NCBI GenBank assembly: GCA_026225945.1
Contig: JAMJFZ010001657.1
Location: forward strand, 1,932,501 to 1,996,500
Direction of reading: 5' to 3'
Source of the DNA: Cricetomys ansorgei
Lineage: Eukaryota; Chordata; Mammalia; Rodentia; Nesomyidae
DNA length: 64,000 nucleotides
In this document: positions 20,490 through 30,467 of the stretch, piece after piece
How positions within the stretch are numbered: the first letter of the stretch is position 1
How the letters are laid out: every line of letters begins with the position of its first letter
Notes under the pieces: generated by a model
Seen by the model: the letters and a program-made list of their open reading frames with translations, nothing else
What the model was told of the DNA's origin: nothing
The model's database searches: none
Position numbers and translations under genes: made by a program

Positions 20490-20818
20490 TGTTGTGGTAT
20501 GCCACTGTGGCAGTTCAGCAAATAGGACAAGGAGGTGCTTTCATATGTACAAACCTTGCCAGACCTCAGCAGAGAGACCCACCATCCTGGCCATCACCAT
20601 AATGGACAGTGGAACCATGAGCATCTGAACTCAGGTGTTTTTATTGATTCAGAACTCCCCGGGTGTTCTACTGATAGCACGTGCAGATCATTAGCAATCA
20701 AACATCCCCCACATAAATCCAACACCTGCAGATAATACAAAATGCCAAGGCCTAGGCAGCCCCTCACCCAACAGTGCACAAAACAATTATACATAACTAA
20801 GAATAAACTTCCATTACA
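20490..20818 (-). mobile_element. Solo LTR, copy C, with exact 6-bp target duplication
   Basis: 329 bp flanked by TAAAGT at 20484-20489 and 20819-20824. Plus-strand ends are TGTTGTGG and CATTACA. It aligns along its length with the inverse of copy B; the minus strand carries CAATAAAAACACC. Removing it and one TAAAGT restores GGTAAAGTGGCAGTAGTAAG, the continuous sequence I recall for the host repeat. Confidence 0.85.
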
Positions 20819-21045
20819 TAAAGTGGCAGTAGTAAGTTCTCCTCTAAAATCCATGCCTTCATTAGCCCCAGACCATTGGCAAGGTTTCCAGTACCAGTCA
20901 AGATTTCCCTCCCTTGAGCAAGTCTTGACTGTATAGTTTTGAGTGCCACTACTCCATCTTTAGGAATGTCACAGCTGGGGAGGGTTATTGATTGCTTCTC
21001 TCCATCGGCAACTTGCACAGAACCTTCTGGTGTTACGAAAGTTAG

Positions 21046-21472
21046 TCAGCTTCCAAGTTTTTAAAACATAGACTTCTTGTGGAAAAATGTAAACTATCCA
21101 TAAGAGTTTTAAAATGTTGAAAGTTTAAAAAGAAAACAAGAGAAGAGAAATGTGGAGATGCACAATGCCCTAGACATGCATGCTTTTTATATGTTGTACA
21201 CATTTAATGGTCAAGATTAACAACCAACAAACCTCAGGAGGTTTGGGAGTCAATACTGAGAGGCTCATTAATGAAGTACAGCGACTAAGACCTGTCATGT
21301 TCAGAAAACATATTAGTCACAAGGTGGCAATGTTGTTTTAGTGGTTTGGTTTGGTTTGGTTTTTTTCCCTCTTCGAAGCTAGACAGACTAGCTTTAATCC
21401 CAACCTCTTAGGCAAATAAATAAGTAACAGTCAAACAGTTCCTGGATTTAATTAATAAATATGAGAAAGCCA
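21046..21472. other. Unrecognised, AT-rich
   Basis: Contains an imperfect CTCF-like word near 21317 and a short (GGTTT)n stretch at 21343-21362. No gene. Confidence 0.4.
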
Positions 21473-21566
21473 AGGGTGATAGTTCACTCCTATAATTCCA
21501 GAACTGGGGAGGCTGAGATCAGAATTCAGTCACTCTAAGCCTCAGGGTAAGACACTGTCTAAACTT
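21473..21566 (+). repeat. B1-like SINE
   Basis: AGCCAAGGGTGATAGTTCACTCC and GACACTGTCTAAACTTG; its tail runs into (GATA)n. Confidence 0.65.
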
Positions 21567-21597
<31 letters not shown>

Positions 21598-21609
21598 GAT
21601 AGATAGATG
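21567..21609. repeat. (GATA)n microsatellite
   Basis: About ten GATA units with one GAT interruption. Confidence 0.96.
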
Positions 21610-21735
21610 GCCAGCCATGTGGTGGTGACACACTCCTTTAATCCCAGAACTCAGGAGGCAGAGGCAGACAGATCAAAGCCAGCTGGTCTATAGAGTGAGA
21701 TCCAGGACAGCCAGAGTTATAACAGAGGAACCCTG
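21610..21735 (+). repeat. B1 SINE
   Basis: GGCCAGCCATGTGGTGGTGAC, CTCCTTTAATCCCAGAACTC and GTCTATAGAGTGAGATCCAGG. Confidence 0.9.
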
Positions 21736-21799
21736 TTGGGTGCGGGGGACTGGACCTTAAAAAATACGTGCAGAAAAATGAAATCACAGCCAGACATAG

Positions 21800-21985
21800 T
21801 TTGTGTAGTCCAAGATGTCTCAAACTTGCTACATTACCAAGGATGACCTTGAACTCCTGGATCTCCTGCTTCTACCTCTCCAGGGGTTACAGACTTGTGA
21901 CACAGTACCTGGTTCATGCAAGCTGTGGATCAAGTGCATTGTTGTATGCATGCTAGGCAAGCACTTTGAGCTATATTACCGATGC
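21800..21985 (-). repeat. B1-ID composite SINE (diverged)
   Basis: GATGACCTTGAACTCCTGGATC, GGGGTTACAGACTTGTGACAC and GCTAGGCAAGCACTTTGAGC. Confidence 0.65.
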
Positions 21986-22796
21986 TGGGAGGACAATCGT
22001 GAGCCATCTAGACCAGCTATGGACCATTTTCATCAGATCTAGCTGACCAGCACTGCCAGCTGTCAAGGATGCCTTAATCTTTCTCACCCTTCGGTTGTCT
22101 TTTGAGAAATAAGGACTGCCTCCAGCCCCTCGGGCCATCCAGTCTCCACAGGCTGTATCTATATTAACAGCAAAATACCCCGAATGAGACTACAATTGCT
22201 TCTGAAAGAAAACCCTACAGAAAGTGCAGTTAAAGCCACTGAGCATCTGCCTGAGGTTTGTCTCCAAGCTCTGCCTGTGGAGTCAGCCACGAGTAGGTGA
22301 CTGATCTACAAGTTATCTGTGGTGTTTTCATAACTCCTGTGACCTTGACATTCAGGGAAGTAATCCTCACTCCTTGTTCAAAGTTCATATTCTAATCTAC
22401 TCCCTATCTTAAGAGCCTCATGGCTCTAAGGCTTCAGGTTCACCTTTGCCAACTCAACTACAAAAGCTAGAATGTATAACCAAGTACATCATTTAGTAGG
22501 AAGGAATTCAGGGACGAGATTCTGTGTAAGGCCTCAAGGGGGCGCTCATAGTCTGCAAAGCGGAGAAAGGTCTACCCTACAGAGTCTGCCTTTACAAACC
22601 ACCTCCAAGCTGCTGAACATCCAGGGGAACTGCACCTTGGGAGAACCTGAAGGATGTTGTACTAAACGAATTAAACCAGTCACAGCGGCAAACTCTGTAC
22701 CACTCCTTTATTCAAGGGCCTCCAAGCAGTGAAATTCATAGGGAGTAGAATAAAAAACTTGGAAAGGGAGAATTAGGGCGTTATGGTTGGTGTGGC
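21986..22796. other. 811-bp SINE-free block
   Basis: No recognised repeat. It includes a CTCF-like word at 22532 and an 86-codon frame (22472-22732) without domain similarity. Confidence 0.45.
22532..22545 (+). promoter_or_regulatory. CTCF-like motif
   Basis: CCTCAAGGGGGCGC matches 12 of 14 positions of CCASYAGRKGGCRS and is followed by TCA. It sits in non-repetitive sequence. Confidence 0.35.
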
Positions 22797-23015
22797 GTTT
22801 TTTTGCTTTGTTTTGTTTTGTGGTTTTGTTTTGTTTCTTTGTTTTGTTGTTGTATTTCATTGTTGTTATTATTTTTGACAGAATCTATTATGTAGCTCCG
22901 GCTGTCCTAGAACTTACCATGGAGACCAGGCTGGCCTCGAACTCACAGAGATCCATCCATCTGCCCCTGCCTTCAGAGTGCTGGGATTAAAGGCATGCAC
23001 CACCAGGACTGGTGT
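22797..23015 (-). repeat. B1 SINE with long T-rich tail
   Basis: TTTTGTTTTG-rich lead, GAGACCAGGCTGGCCTCGAAC and GAGTGCTGGGATTAAAGGCATG. Confidence 0.9.
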
Positions 23016-23029
23016 GCATGTTTAACTGT

Positions 23030-23188
23030 TAATTGTATTTGTTCTCACGTGCAAGTGGGAGTGCACACATGCCATAGTGTATGTGTAGGCATCGGGACGA
23101 CTTTTGGAGTCAGTTCTCTCCTTCCGTTACATGCATGCTGAGGATGAACGCAGGTCCCTGAGCAAGCTCTTTTACCCCCTAGCCATCT
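23030..23188 (-). repeat. B3A SINE
   Basis: GGAGTCAGTTCTCTCCTTCCG and a TTTTACCCCCTAGCCATCTCAC end. Confidence 0.8.
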
Positions 23189-23260
23189 CACAAGCTTGTG
23201 GCTTGAGTTTAAGGGACGCATCATTTCAGTTTTATAAGATGAAAAGCTCCATGGATGCTG

Positions 23261-23338
23261 GCGCTGGGTATGGTGGCAGGTACCTGCAACGGATGGGAAT
23301 TTGAGGCTAATCTAGGCTATTTGACAAGACACATGCAG

Positions 23339-23377
<39 letters not shown>
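23261..23377 (+). repeat. Diverged B1-like fragment plus (CA)n
   Basis: GCTGGGTATGGTGGCAGGTACC and GAGGCTAATCTAGGC, followed by about 20 CA units (23338-23377). Confidence 0.75.
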
Positions 23378-23380
<3 letters not shown>

Positions 23381-24084
23381 CTTCTATGAAGGAACGGTGG
23401 TTACAAACATGAATGCACTCTATGCCATTAAACTGACCTCTTTATCCCATGCCCAACATGGCATTCTCTCAGCACTCCTCACACTAGAGGCTGAGTGTGA
23501 CCACCTCATCATCACCCCGTCTCTCATTACCATCCTAGGCGTGGCTGCCCTGCCGCTCTGGCCTCTCCTCCCACCCTGTACAACAGAATGGCCTCCCTCC
23601 CCAGCACTGCTCCACTCCTGATAGAATACCTCACATTCCCTGTGGACCCTGTGGCTCCCTCTCTGAGCTCCATTTTCCTTGGTTTGGACAAGGCTGGTTC
23701 CCTCACCCCACACACATCAGCACTGCAAGGTCACCTTGCCCGAGTGACTTTTCCTGCCTAACTTCGCTGGTTGATCAAAGCAGGGATTGGCTCCTTCTCT
23801 GGCTCAGGGTCTGTGACATACAGCTATGATGATGAGTTGAATTCTTCCTGCCTCCCACCGAGCCCATCCGTGTTCTCTCTTCTCCCCCTGACCCAGATAC
23901 AAACACCTGGAGAAGGGTGGCTTTCTCCTCCGGAGATAGTAAAAGACTGTCTAGAGAATAAAGGCCAGTCCATCCTGGGAAAGCTAACCGTCCCGCATCC
24001 TGACCTTCAGGACCTGGACAGTTACACCTGAGCCAGTCAGGTTAGCATTTATTTATTTATCAGTTCAGTCCCCATCTATGTATT
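23378..24084. other. 707-bp SINE-free block with two open + frames
   Basis: Frames of 74 (23397-23621) and 86 codons (23771-24031) are open here but have no start context, splice structure or domain I recognise. Pyrimidine-rich. Confidence 0.4.
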
Positions 24085-24306
24085 TATTTTTAGACTTATT
24101 TGTTTTATTATTTTATGTGTATGAGTATTTTGCCTGCCTGCATATGTATATACCACATATGTGCCTGGGGGAGTCAGAAAAGGGTATTAGATTCCCTGGG
24201 ACTAGAATTACAGCCAGTTGAGTGCTGCTATGTGGGTGCTGGGAATGGAACCCATGTTTCTGCAAGAGCCACAAATGTTCTAAACTGTTGACCCATCTCT
24301 CTAGGC
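24085..24306 (-). repeat. B3 SINE
   Basis: TTATTTTATGTGTATGAGTATTTTGCC, CCCTGGGACTAGAATTACAG and TTGACCCATCTCTCTAGGCCCC. Confidence 0.9.
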
Positions 24307-24325
24307 CCCTCAGTTACCTTTTAAT

Positions 24326-24326
<1 letters not shown>

Positions 24327-24361
<35 letters not shown>
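24327..24361. repeat. (GT)n microsatellite
   Basis: About 17 GT units between two antisense B3 elements. Confidence 0.96.
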
Positions 24362-24364
<3 letters not shown>

Positions 24365-24543
24365 CTGTATAACTGTAAAGATTAGATTAGGGCATTAGAA
24401 AGAATAGACTAGAACAGGGCATTAGATTGGATTCCTTGGAACTGGAGTTACAGGCAGAACCCTAACATGGGTTCAAGGAACCGAACTTGGATCCTACGGA
24501 AGAGCACCGAGTGCTCTTAATTGCTGAGCCATCTCTCCAGCCT
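24362..24543 (-). repeat. B3 SINE with internal duplication
   Basis: CCTTGGAACTGGAGTTACAGG and CTTAATTGCTGAGCCATCTC. GGGCATTAGA and AATAGACTAGAACAGGGCATTAGAT show a short internal repeat. Confidence 0.85.
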
Positions 24544-24589
24544 GTGACTTCAGTTACGTTTGAAGCCACGCAAGAAAGAGTGGAGAGTT

Positions 24590-24808
24590 TGGGGTTTTGT
24601 TCAATAGACAGGGTCTCACGGTCTCATGACAAACTCACTATGTAACTAAGGATGACTTTGAACTTCCAACCATCCTACCTTCACCTTGGAAGTGCTGGCC
24701 TCACAGGTGTGTAGCACTGTGCCCAGTTTATATAGCACTAGAGATAGAGCCCAGGGCTTTAAGCATGCAAAGGAATTATTCCATTAATGGAGCTATATCC
24801 CCAGCACC
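24590..24808 (-). repeat. B4-type (B1 + ID) SINE
   Basis: AGACAGGGTCTCACGGTCTC, CAGGTGTGTAGCACTGTGCCC and ATAGAGCCCAGGGCTTTAAGC. Confidence 0.8.
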
Positions 24809-24827
24809 CTACTTTTGTCTTGGAGGT

Positions 24828-24957
24828 TTGTTGTTGTGCTATTTTTGTTTTTGAAACATGGTCTCACTACATAGCCCGGGCTGGCCTCAGACTCTCAGTG
24901 TTCCTACCTTGGCCTCCTGAGTGCTAGGATTACAGGTATGCACAATCAGCCTTGCTG
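24828..24957 (-). repeat. B1-like SINE
   Basis: TTTTTGAAACATGGTCTCACTAC, GGGCTGGCCTCAGACTC and GTGCTAGGATTACAGGTATGC. Confidence 0.85.
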
Positions 24958-25041
24958 AAATATGATTTGTCCTTCGGCGGCTCCTGTGTTGGAAGCGTGG
25001 CTTCCAGTGCGGCTGTGTGACAATGGGACCTTTAAGAATAT

Positions 25042-25240
25042 GGTCTGGCTGGAGAAATGGCTCAGAGGTTAAGAGCACTGCCTGCTCTTCTAGAAGACCT
25101 AGGTTTAGTTACCAGCACCCATATGGTGACTTACAACTGCCTATAACTCCAGTTCCAAAGGATCCAGTGCCCTCTTTTAGCTTTTGCAGGTACGGCATGC
25201 AAGTGGTCAGGGCAAAACACAAAACTGAAAAAAAGAAATC
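25042..25240 (+). repeat. B3 SINE ending in (AAT)n
   Basis: TCTGGCTGGAGAAATGGCTCAG, CTATAACTCCAGTTCCAAAGG, then (AAT)n at 25241-25272. Confidence 0.9.
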
Positions 25241-25272
25241 TAATAATAATAGTAATAATAATAATAATAGTA
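25241..25272. repeat. (AAT)n microsatellite
   Basis: About ten AAT units with one AGT interruption, forming the tail of the preceding B3. Confidence 0.95.
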
Positions 25273-25560
25273 GTGAGTTGGGTTCTTGTGGAAAGTGACC
25301 AGGTCATTGGGACTGTATCCTGAGAAGGGATTTATTATTGTCTCCTGGAGTGAGCTGGAGAGTCGGATGCTCTAACTTCCTACCTCCTCCTATATAAGTC
25401 CTGCTCATGCTGATAGCATATAACGCATCCGAGGAGGCCCTCACCAGAAGCTGACTGAGGACACTGCACAGTCTGAGTCCTTCAGCCCCCAAAGCACTAA
25501 ACCAGACGAACCTCTTTTCTTTTTAAAGTACCCAGCTTCCAGCAATTTGCTGGAATCGGG
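25273..25560 (+). mobile_element. MaLR-type LTR remnant (MST/MLT1-like)
   Basis: AGTGACCAGGTCATTGGGACTG, AGGCCCTCACCAGAAGCTGAC, CAGCCCCCAAAGCACTAAACC and AAAGTACCCAGCTTCCAGCAA follow the MaLR order of GTCATGAGGG, GGCCCTCACCAGA, CCAGAACC and TACCCAGTCTCAG. Old and diverged; a match by memory. Confidence 0.55.
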
Positions 25561-25928
25561 GAAACTGGCTAACATTTGCCTTGAGCTTTTCCTTGCCTTT
25601 GTGATGGGCCCCACCTGCCTGAAACTCTACCGGCTTGATGTGTCTAGTCAGACCTATCATTCCCTGCTGTCCCTGATCCTCTGAGTCCTCCATAGGCTGA
25701 CTGCCTATGTCTCTGGCCACCCCAGGCAACTACTACCTAGTCCTCAACTATACCAGTGCTAATAAGAGACACTTCAATTTTGAATTGGGCCTTCAATTTA
25801 GTTTCAAAGATTGCTTGAAATACCTTGTTTGCGAAATGGAAATAGACATTGGCTCTGGAGATTTTTTTTTTCCATCTCTAATAAATGAATCTCCAATAAA
25901 GATCCAGGGGAAATCAGAAAGGTAAGAG
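25561..25928. other. Unrecognised sequence
   Basis: Open frame of 72 codons at 25707-25925, with no recognisable content. Confidence 0.4.
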
Positions 25929-26125
25929 GGGCTGGGATATGGCTCAGTTGGTAGGGTGCTCACCTAGCACAGACAAGGCCCTGGATTTAATCTCCAGCAC
26001 CCCATAAACTGAGTGTGGTTGGCTCATGCCTGGATCCTGAAGCAGAAGGATCAGAAGTTCAAGGTCATGGATGACTACGTAGTGAGTTCAAGGCTAGCCT
26101 GCATTAGATGGGACACTGTTAGAGA
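25929..26125 (+). repeat. ID + B1 composite SINE
   Basis: GGGGCTGGGATATGGCTCAG and GGTGCTCACCTAGCAC (ID), then AGTGTGGTTGGCTCATGCC and AGTTCAAGGCTAGCCTGC (B1-like). A GA-rich stretch follows to 26180. Confidence 0.85.
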
Positions 26126-26580
26126 AAGGCAAGAGAGGCAGAGAGAGGGAAGGAGTAGGGAACAGAGGGGGAGGGAGGAGATAATAAATGTCATTGCAGG
26201 AATGCCCCGTGCCTAGAGAGACTGCCGTGGATGTCACAGCATGAGTCACCAAGACTTCAGATGGAGAGGGAGACCTGGAGGGGGTAACACAAGAAGAGAG
26301 GGAAACGAGTTCCAGTTGGGGAAGGAAAGTTAACTTGGAAAGCTGGTTTCAGTTAAGAACCCAGCCATGCGGACCTTTTCTGTTCTTGGCCCTTAGGTGA
26401 GGCAGGAAGGCGAGAGGGCGACGTTCCAGGTGGGTCCCAGCTGGAGGCGAGAAAGAACCACGCTGTGTCCAAGAGCACAGGAGACTTCTCTAGGAATTCA
26501 TTAACCTTCCTTTTTAGGCCTTATTGAGAGACTTTATTTTTCCCTTAAGTTTTACCTAAGGCTTAAGCTTTTATTACTTT
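26126..26580. other. Unrecognised sequence
   Basis: Purine-rich at the left; nothing recognised beyond that. Confidence 0.4.
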
Positions 26581-26742
26581 AAATTTTTATCTGGAGCGTA
26601 CATGCCACGGTGCGCATAGGGAGAGCGGAGGACAACTTAGGAAAGGCGCTTCTCTGCTTCCACCAAGTGAGTCCTGGGTTTCAAACCCACGTGCTCAGGC
26701 TTGGCAGCCAAGCGTCTTTATTCGATGTGCCATCTCCAGCCT
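26581..26742 (-). repeat. B3A SINE
   Basis: AGAGCGGAGGACAACTTAGG, CTTCTCTGCTTCCACCAAGTG and GATGTGCCATCTCCAGCC. Confidence 0.82.
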
Positions 26743-26800
26743 CCTTGTGGGTTTTTGTTTGTTGTTCTTGAGGTTTGATGGATTTGCTTTGGCGGCTTTG

Positions 26801-26998
26801 TATTTAAGACAGGAGGGTCTCAGGAAGCTCAGGATGGCCCTAGCTAGCTGTGTACCCAAAAATGACTTTGAATTTTTGGTCCTCCTCTCTCCTACAGTAA
26901 GGTCATAGGCACTCCTGGTTTATTCACCAGCTCTGGGGATCAGATCCTGGGTGTCAGGCATGCTAGGCAAGCAGGTTACCAATATTACTCATCACCAG
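26801..26998 (-). repeat. B4-type SINE
   Basis: TTAAGACAGGAGGGTCTCAGG, CTGGGGATCAGATCCTGGGTG and GCTAGGCAAGCAGGTTACC. Confidence 0.7.
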
Positions 26999-27029
26999 TC
27001 TCCCCTGATACCCGGGAACCTACACAGGC

Positions 27030-27110
27030 CACATTGACATGTGGCAATCCTCCTGTCTCAGCCTCCTGAGTGCTGTGATTACAGGTGTGATCCTTCGTAC
27101 CAGCTCTGTT
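27030..27110 (-). repeat. B1 3'-half fragment
   Basis: CAATCCTCCTGTCTCAGCCTCC and GTGCTGTGATTACAGGTGTG. Confidence 0.7.
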
Positions 27111-27227
27111 GTGCTTATATGTGGAGACAGCTGACTGTTCATCTCTGAAAGGTGAGAACTATGACCCAACATCTCTGTGTCTCTCTGGGTAGCCAGAGCC
27201 CAGTCTATCGAATAGAAGACAGAGTCA

Positions 27228-27425
27228 GCAAAGTGGTTCTAAAGGGCAGTTTGCATCAGAAAGCCTGGAGTCACATGTGACTCTTCTCAGAGCTCACCTG
27301 TGACCTTGGGAAGCTATTTTGCCTTGTACCCCATAGACTCTGGACCTGCTAAGCAAGGCTGCCAACTGCTGGCCTCATAGAGCTTTTAGCAGCATTGAAT
27401 AAGACAGTGTTCACTGAGGTGGGTC
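27228..27425 (+). repeat. MIR SINE (ancient)
   Basis: AAAGTGGTTCTAAAGGGC, ACCTGTGACCTTGGGAAGC, GGCCTCATAGAGCTTTTAGC and AGCATTGAATAAG match the MIR order including its CTGTGTGACCTTGGGCAAG core. Confidence 0.7.
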
Positions 27426-27543
27426 CCAATTGCAAGTGTTAGCAAACGCGTGCTAAGGGTGACTGACGGGTACACCATGAACCAGTCACTTCCCACAGTC
27501 CTACTATGTCCTGAAAGGACTCCAATCAAAACTCTCCTAGACC

Positions 27544-27775
27544 ACGCTCGGGTGTAGTCAGTAGAGTGCTCGCCTGGTCAGTACAAAGTCCTGGGTGCCA
27601 TCCCCAACACCCCAGAACCAAACATACTGGTACACCCTTATCCATCCCAACACTTGGGAGGCTGAGCTGGGAGGACCTCTGTGTGTTGAGTGTTGAGGCC
27701 GGCCCGGACTAGCCTGGACTACGTAGTAGTTCCAAGACCAGCCATAGCTACACAGTGGGACCATGTCTCAAAAAA
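27544..27775 (+). repeat. ID + B1 composite SINE
   Basis: GTGTAGTCAGTAGAGTGCTCGCC (ID) is followed by CACTTGGGAGGCTGAGCTGGG and CTACACAGTGGGACCATGTC (B1-like), then an A-rich tail. Confidence 0.85.
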
Positions 27776-27930
27776 TAATTAATTAAATAAAATTTAAAAA
27801 ATTTAAAAATCTCCCACATATTTACAATCATTTAAGTGTTTCTTTAAGCACTTTTTTTTTTTTAAAAAAAAAAATAAAATTTGTTTTGAATTACCTGCTG
27901 GTCAAGAGAAAGTAGGTTCACCTGATTCTC
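27776..27930. other. A/T-rich spacer with a T-A palindrome
   Basis: A run of about 12 T directly followed by about 11 A near 27851-27873 forms a perfect palindrome, probably two abutting tail remnants. Confidence 0.6.
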
Positions 27931-27934
27931 CACC

Positions 27935-28070
27935 TATAGCCTCTTAGGGAGCAAGTCTGGGAAACATTAACCACTGACTCCAGAGCCCAACCCCCAGACA
28001 TTCCAATATAATTGGCCTGGGGTGTGGCTGAGCCCTGGGATTTGTTTAAAAGCTGTCTGCCTTGTGCCTA
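27935..28070 (+). repeat. MER5-like (hAT-Charlie) DNA transposon relic
   Basis: CTGACTCCAGAGCCCAACCCCCAGA, ATTGGCCTGGGGTGTGGCTG and GGATTTGTTTAAAAGCTGTC parallel the MER5A core of CTGGGCCCCACCCCCAGA, GGTCTGGGGTGGGGCC and TTTTTAACAAGCTCC. Confidence 0.6.
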
Positions 28071-28754
28071 GCTCAGTAGGTTCAGTGACACTGCCCTCTA
28101 CTTGCTCACACCCAGGACTCACCCACAGCCAGGAAGCTCTCAGCATTTCCTCCCCAGCTGCTCTCTGTGGGCCTGGGTTAGCCCATGACCCCAGTTCCTG
28201 CCCTGAAGGATTCAGAAAGGCAAACAAGCCTTGTCTTCAAATCAGGTCACAAACACACCTTGACTCACCCTCCTGACTTCCCTGGCTCCTAATCTAGTTT
28301 ATGGTTTACAGATAACATCCTGGAAGGAGAACCAGTTTCAGACTCTCTGTGACCTGCTGGCCCCTCAGCTGCTGCTGCAGTTTCTTGTTTTTTGGTCCCC
28401 TCCACAGACTGCCCCAGCCAACCAGCATTAATTTGCTCTGGCTGTCAGAGCTTAGCCTCCAGGTTTCCAGGATCGGTTCCAGCCTCTGGGCTTTCAGCCT
28501 GAACCATCCACCTTGCCATCCTAGCCCAACCCACCCCAGCCTCCACTATTGCTGCGTTTCTATCAGGAAGTAGATAGCATTGCCAGCAGAGAAGGGGGAG
28601 AACTGGAATAAATCCAAGAAAAATGGGAGACGATCTTGCCATAGTCCACAGAGTCAACATAAGCCCACAATTCTTCCTATTTCAATATTTGATTTCTCCC
28701 CTTTATTTTCTCCTCCTGCCCCTTGTTTGTGCGTGGGGGCTGGGGGTGTAATGC
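28071..28754. other. 684-bp SINE-free block
   Basis: No recognised repeat or gene. It includes a reverse CTCF-like word at 28091. Confidence 0.45.
28091..28104 (-). promoter_or_regulatory. CTCF-like motif, reverse orientation
   Basis: The minus strand reads CAAGTAGAGGGCAG, 13 of 14 positions of CCASYAGRKGGCRS. It faces the two plus-oriented words at 19586 and 22532. Confidence 0.35.
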
Positions 28755-28918
28755 GGCGTGTGTGCGTGTGTATGTGGTGTGTGGTATGTGTGTGTCTTGG
28801 GGAGTGGAGGGATAACTTTATTGCAGTTAGCTCTTTCCTTCTGTCCTTACCCTTCATGTGGGTTTCTGGGACTGAACTCTGATTGGCCAGGCCTTTACCT
28901 GCTGAGCTCATTGGCTTC
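28755..28918 (-). repeat. B3A SINE with TG-rich lead
   Basis: TGTGTGTCTTGGGGAGTGGAGGG and CCTTTACCTGCTGAGCTCATTGGC. Confidence 0.75.
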
Positions 28919-28919
28919 C

Positions 28920-29090
28920 TCCTTATTTCTTTAAGATCAGTTTCTGAGGAGTGGAATTACTGGATTGAAAGTATAAATATGTGTAAAAGTCCTCTTGCAA
29001 TTCAGATCCAGGGTTCTCTCTAAAGAAGTTACACCAGCATATGCTTCTACCAGAATAATCTGAAAGTGTCCTTTTCACAGGGATTGTGTT
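28920..29090 (-). repeat. Ancient L1 3'-region remnant (antisense)
   Basis: CTGAGGAGTGGAATTACTGG and AAGTTACACCAGCATATGCTTC resemble 'aggagtggaattgctggg' and the following 'cactcccaccagcag' stretch of antisense L1. Confidence 0.5.
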
Positions 29091-29765
29091 ACAAAGCTTA
29101 GTGCCGAATGTGCCACATTTCAGATCATTGGGGAGACCTTGTTTATATTGAGGAATGTGGAAGACCATGGGACAAGTACAAACCCTACATAGCGACCAAA
29201 ATACATGGCTGAAAGCTTCCCTGCCTCTGGTGTCACACAGAGGATACCTAAATGGTTTCTTGTCCATGTTTGTGGCCACAGATGTTGGCTCTCTGGCTCT
29301 TCATTTCTCTGTAATAGATTACCCACTGCTACTGCCATGGGGTAGGAAATGACCTTGGGACACAACTCAAAATGCCTTCCAACTGTGAGTACTAGCAGTC
29401 TTTGACTTTGCCTGTGGACTCACTCGGTGTCTTTGTACTTAGATAGCATTTGTTTAATTTTTAACAGTGTGAATATTCTGACTGTGGTTTTAAAGGGTTC
29501 AGATTGTAAACCAACATCAGCATGATTCAGTTGTCACTAAAAAGGAAGGCTATATGACTGTGCTATCTTAATGACAGTTGTGGAAGGACACAGCTACCCA
29601 ATTAGGAAAATCAACAACCAAAGCAGATCATATTACATGCACCATAATTTGGGCTTAGACTTGAGGGAGAAGGAGGTTAAGATCACATCTGGAGGCTGGA
29701 TCTCGCAAACCCCAGACTAGACAGTCAAGTGTTTCTCAATCAATCAGCAGGGACGTTGTCTCTCT
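29091..29765. other. 675-bp unrecognised block
   Basis: Overlapping frames of 65-118 codons on both strands (28923-29365) have no recognisable domain. No gene supported. Confidence 0.4.
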
Positions 29766-29858
29766 AAAGAAGCCTCTAATCCCAGCTTTTGGTGGACAGA
29801 AGCAGGCAGATCAAGAGTTCAAGGCAAGTTTGAGGCCAGTTGAGGTATGTGAGACCAT
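29766..29858 (+). repeat. B1 fragment
   Basis: AAGCCTCTAATCCCAGCTTTTGG and AGTTCAAGGCAAGTTTGAGG. Confidence 0.7.
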
Positions 29859-29886
29859 GTTTTTTGTTTTTGTTTTTTTGTTTTAA

Positions 29887-30000
29887 AGCTGTTGTGGTAG
29901 AACACACCCGAAATCCCAGCCCTTAAGAGGCTAAGACAGGGGAACCACTGTGAGTTTGAAACCAGTCTAGGCTATATATGGTGAGTTTATTTCTCAATTC
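29887..30000 (+). repeat. B1-like SINE
   Basis: GTTGTGGTAGAACACACCCG and GTGAGTTTGAAACCAGTCTAGGC. Confidence 0.72.
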
Positions 30001-30115
30001 AGAGATCACAACCAAAGTGTCCTGTGAGAAAACTACTTAAAAAAATCTTGCTAACAAATGTGTTAGATCCTTAGCAGTGAAACTGAATCTGTCAGAACTT
30101 ACAAGTATATCCACC

Positions 30116-30231
30116 AATGGGTTAAATTACACTCATGAGTACATCAACCATGGGTTAAATAGCATTCATGAGAATACAAACCATGAGTTAAATCACACTC
30201 ATGAATACATCAACTGATGGTTAAATCATTG
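30116..30231. repeat. 33-34-bp tandem repeat, about 3.4 units
   Basis: ATGGGTTAAAT, then ACTCATGAGT, then ACATCAACC recur with starts at 30116, 30150, 30183 and 30217. Unit 1 contains the perfect palindrome ACTCATGAGT at 30131-30140; units 2 and 3 carry decayed forms. Confidence 0.92.
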
Positions 30232-30467
30232 AAATAGCAATCACAATGAGGGGTCTAGAATATGCCACCACAAAAGATAGCGTTCTTGCATATTGGTTAT
30301 TTTGAGCAAAAGATAATTGAGAAATGGTGGGTGCAGGAGGAGCTCTGTGTCCTCCATACCCAAGAACAGGACGCTCATCTTCCTCTGAGAAACGCACCCT
30401 TTTCTAATAGTCTAATGGCATGCAGGATATTTGGACATGCACACACTAAACTCTGCTAAACCAGTAT
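30232..30467. other. Unrecognised sequence
   Basis: No gene seen. Confidence 0.4.

Larger units (their letters stand above)
19735..21045 (-). repeat. Long rodent middle-repetitive element, copy 1 (name unassigned)
   Basis: Contains TTCATGGCCTCTTTTTCTTTC, CTACTTACTATTGGGTAACC, TTGCCTGTAGTTCTTTATC, GGCTGGGCACCCCACAATC and ATAAGGATAAGTATTTAGAATGC, which I recognise as parts of one common rodent repeat. Interrupted by a (TG)n at 19883-19925 and by LTR copy C at 20490-20818. It shares a 23-bp identical word (20423-20445, opposite strand) with 42715-42737. Confidence 0.7.

Noticed and set aside
23397..24031. Two + frames in a SINE-free block as a possible exon or pseudogene
   Set aside because: Different frames, stop codons between them, no splice consensus and no protein similarity.
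28923..29365. 118- and 81-codon minus-strand frames as a possible processed pseudogene
   Set aside because: No poly(A) tail, no target duplication and no recognisable protein; the left part resembles L1 sequence.
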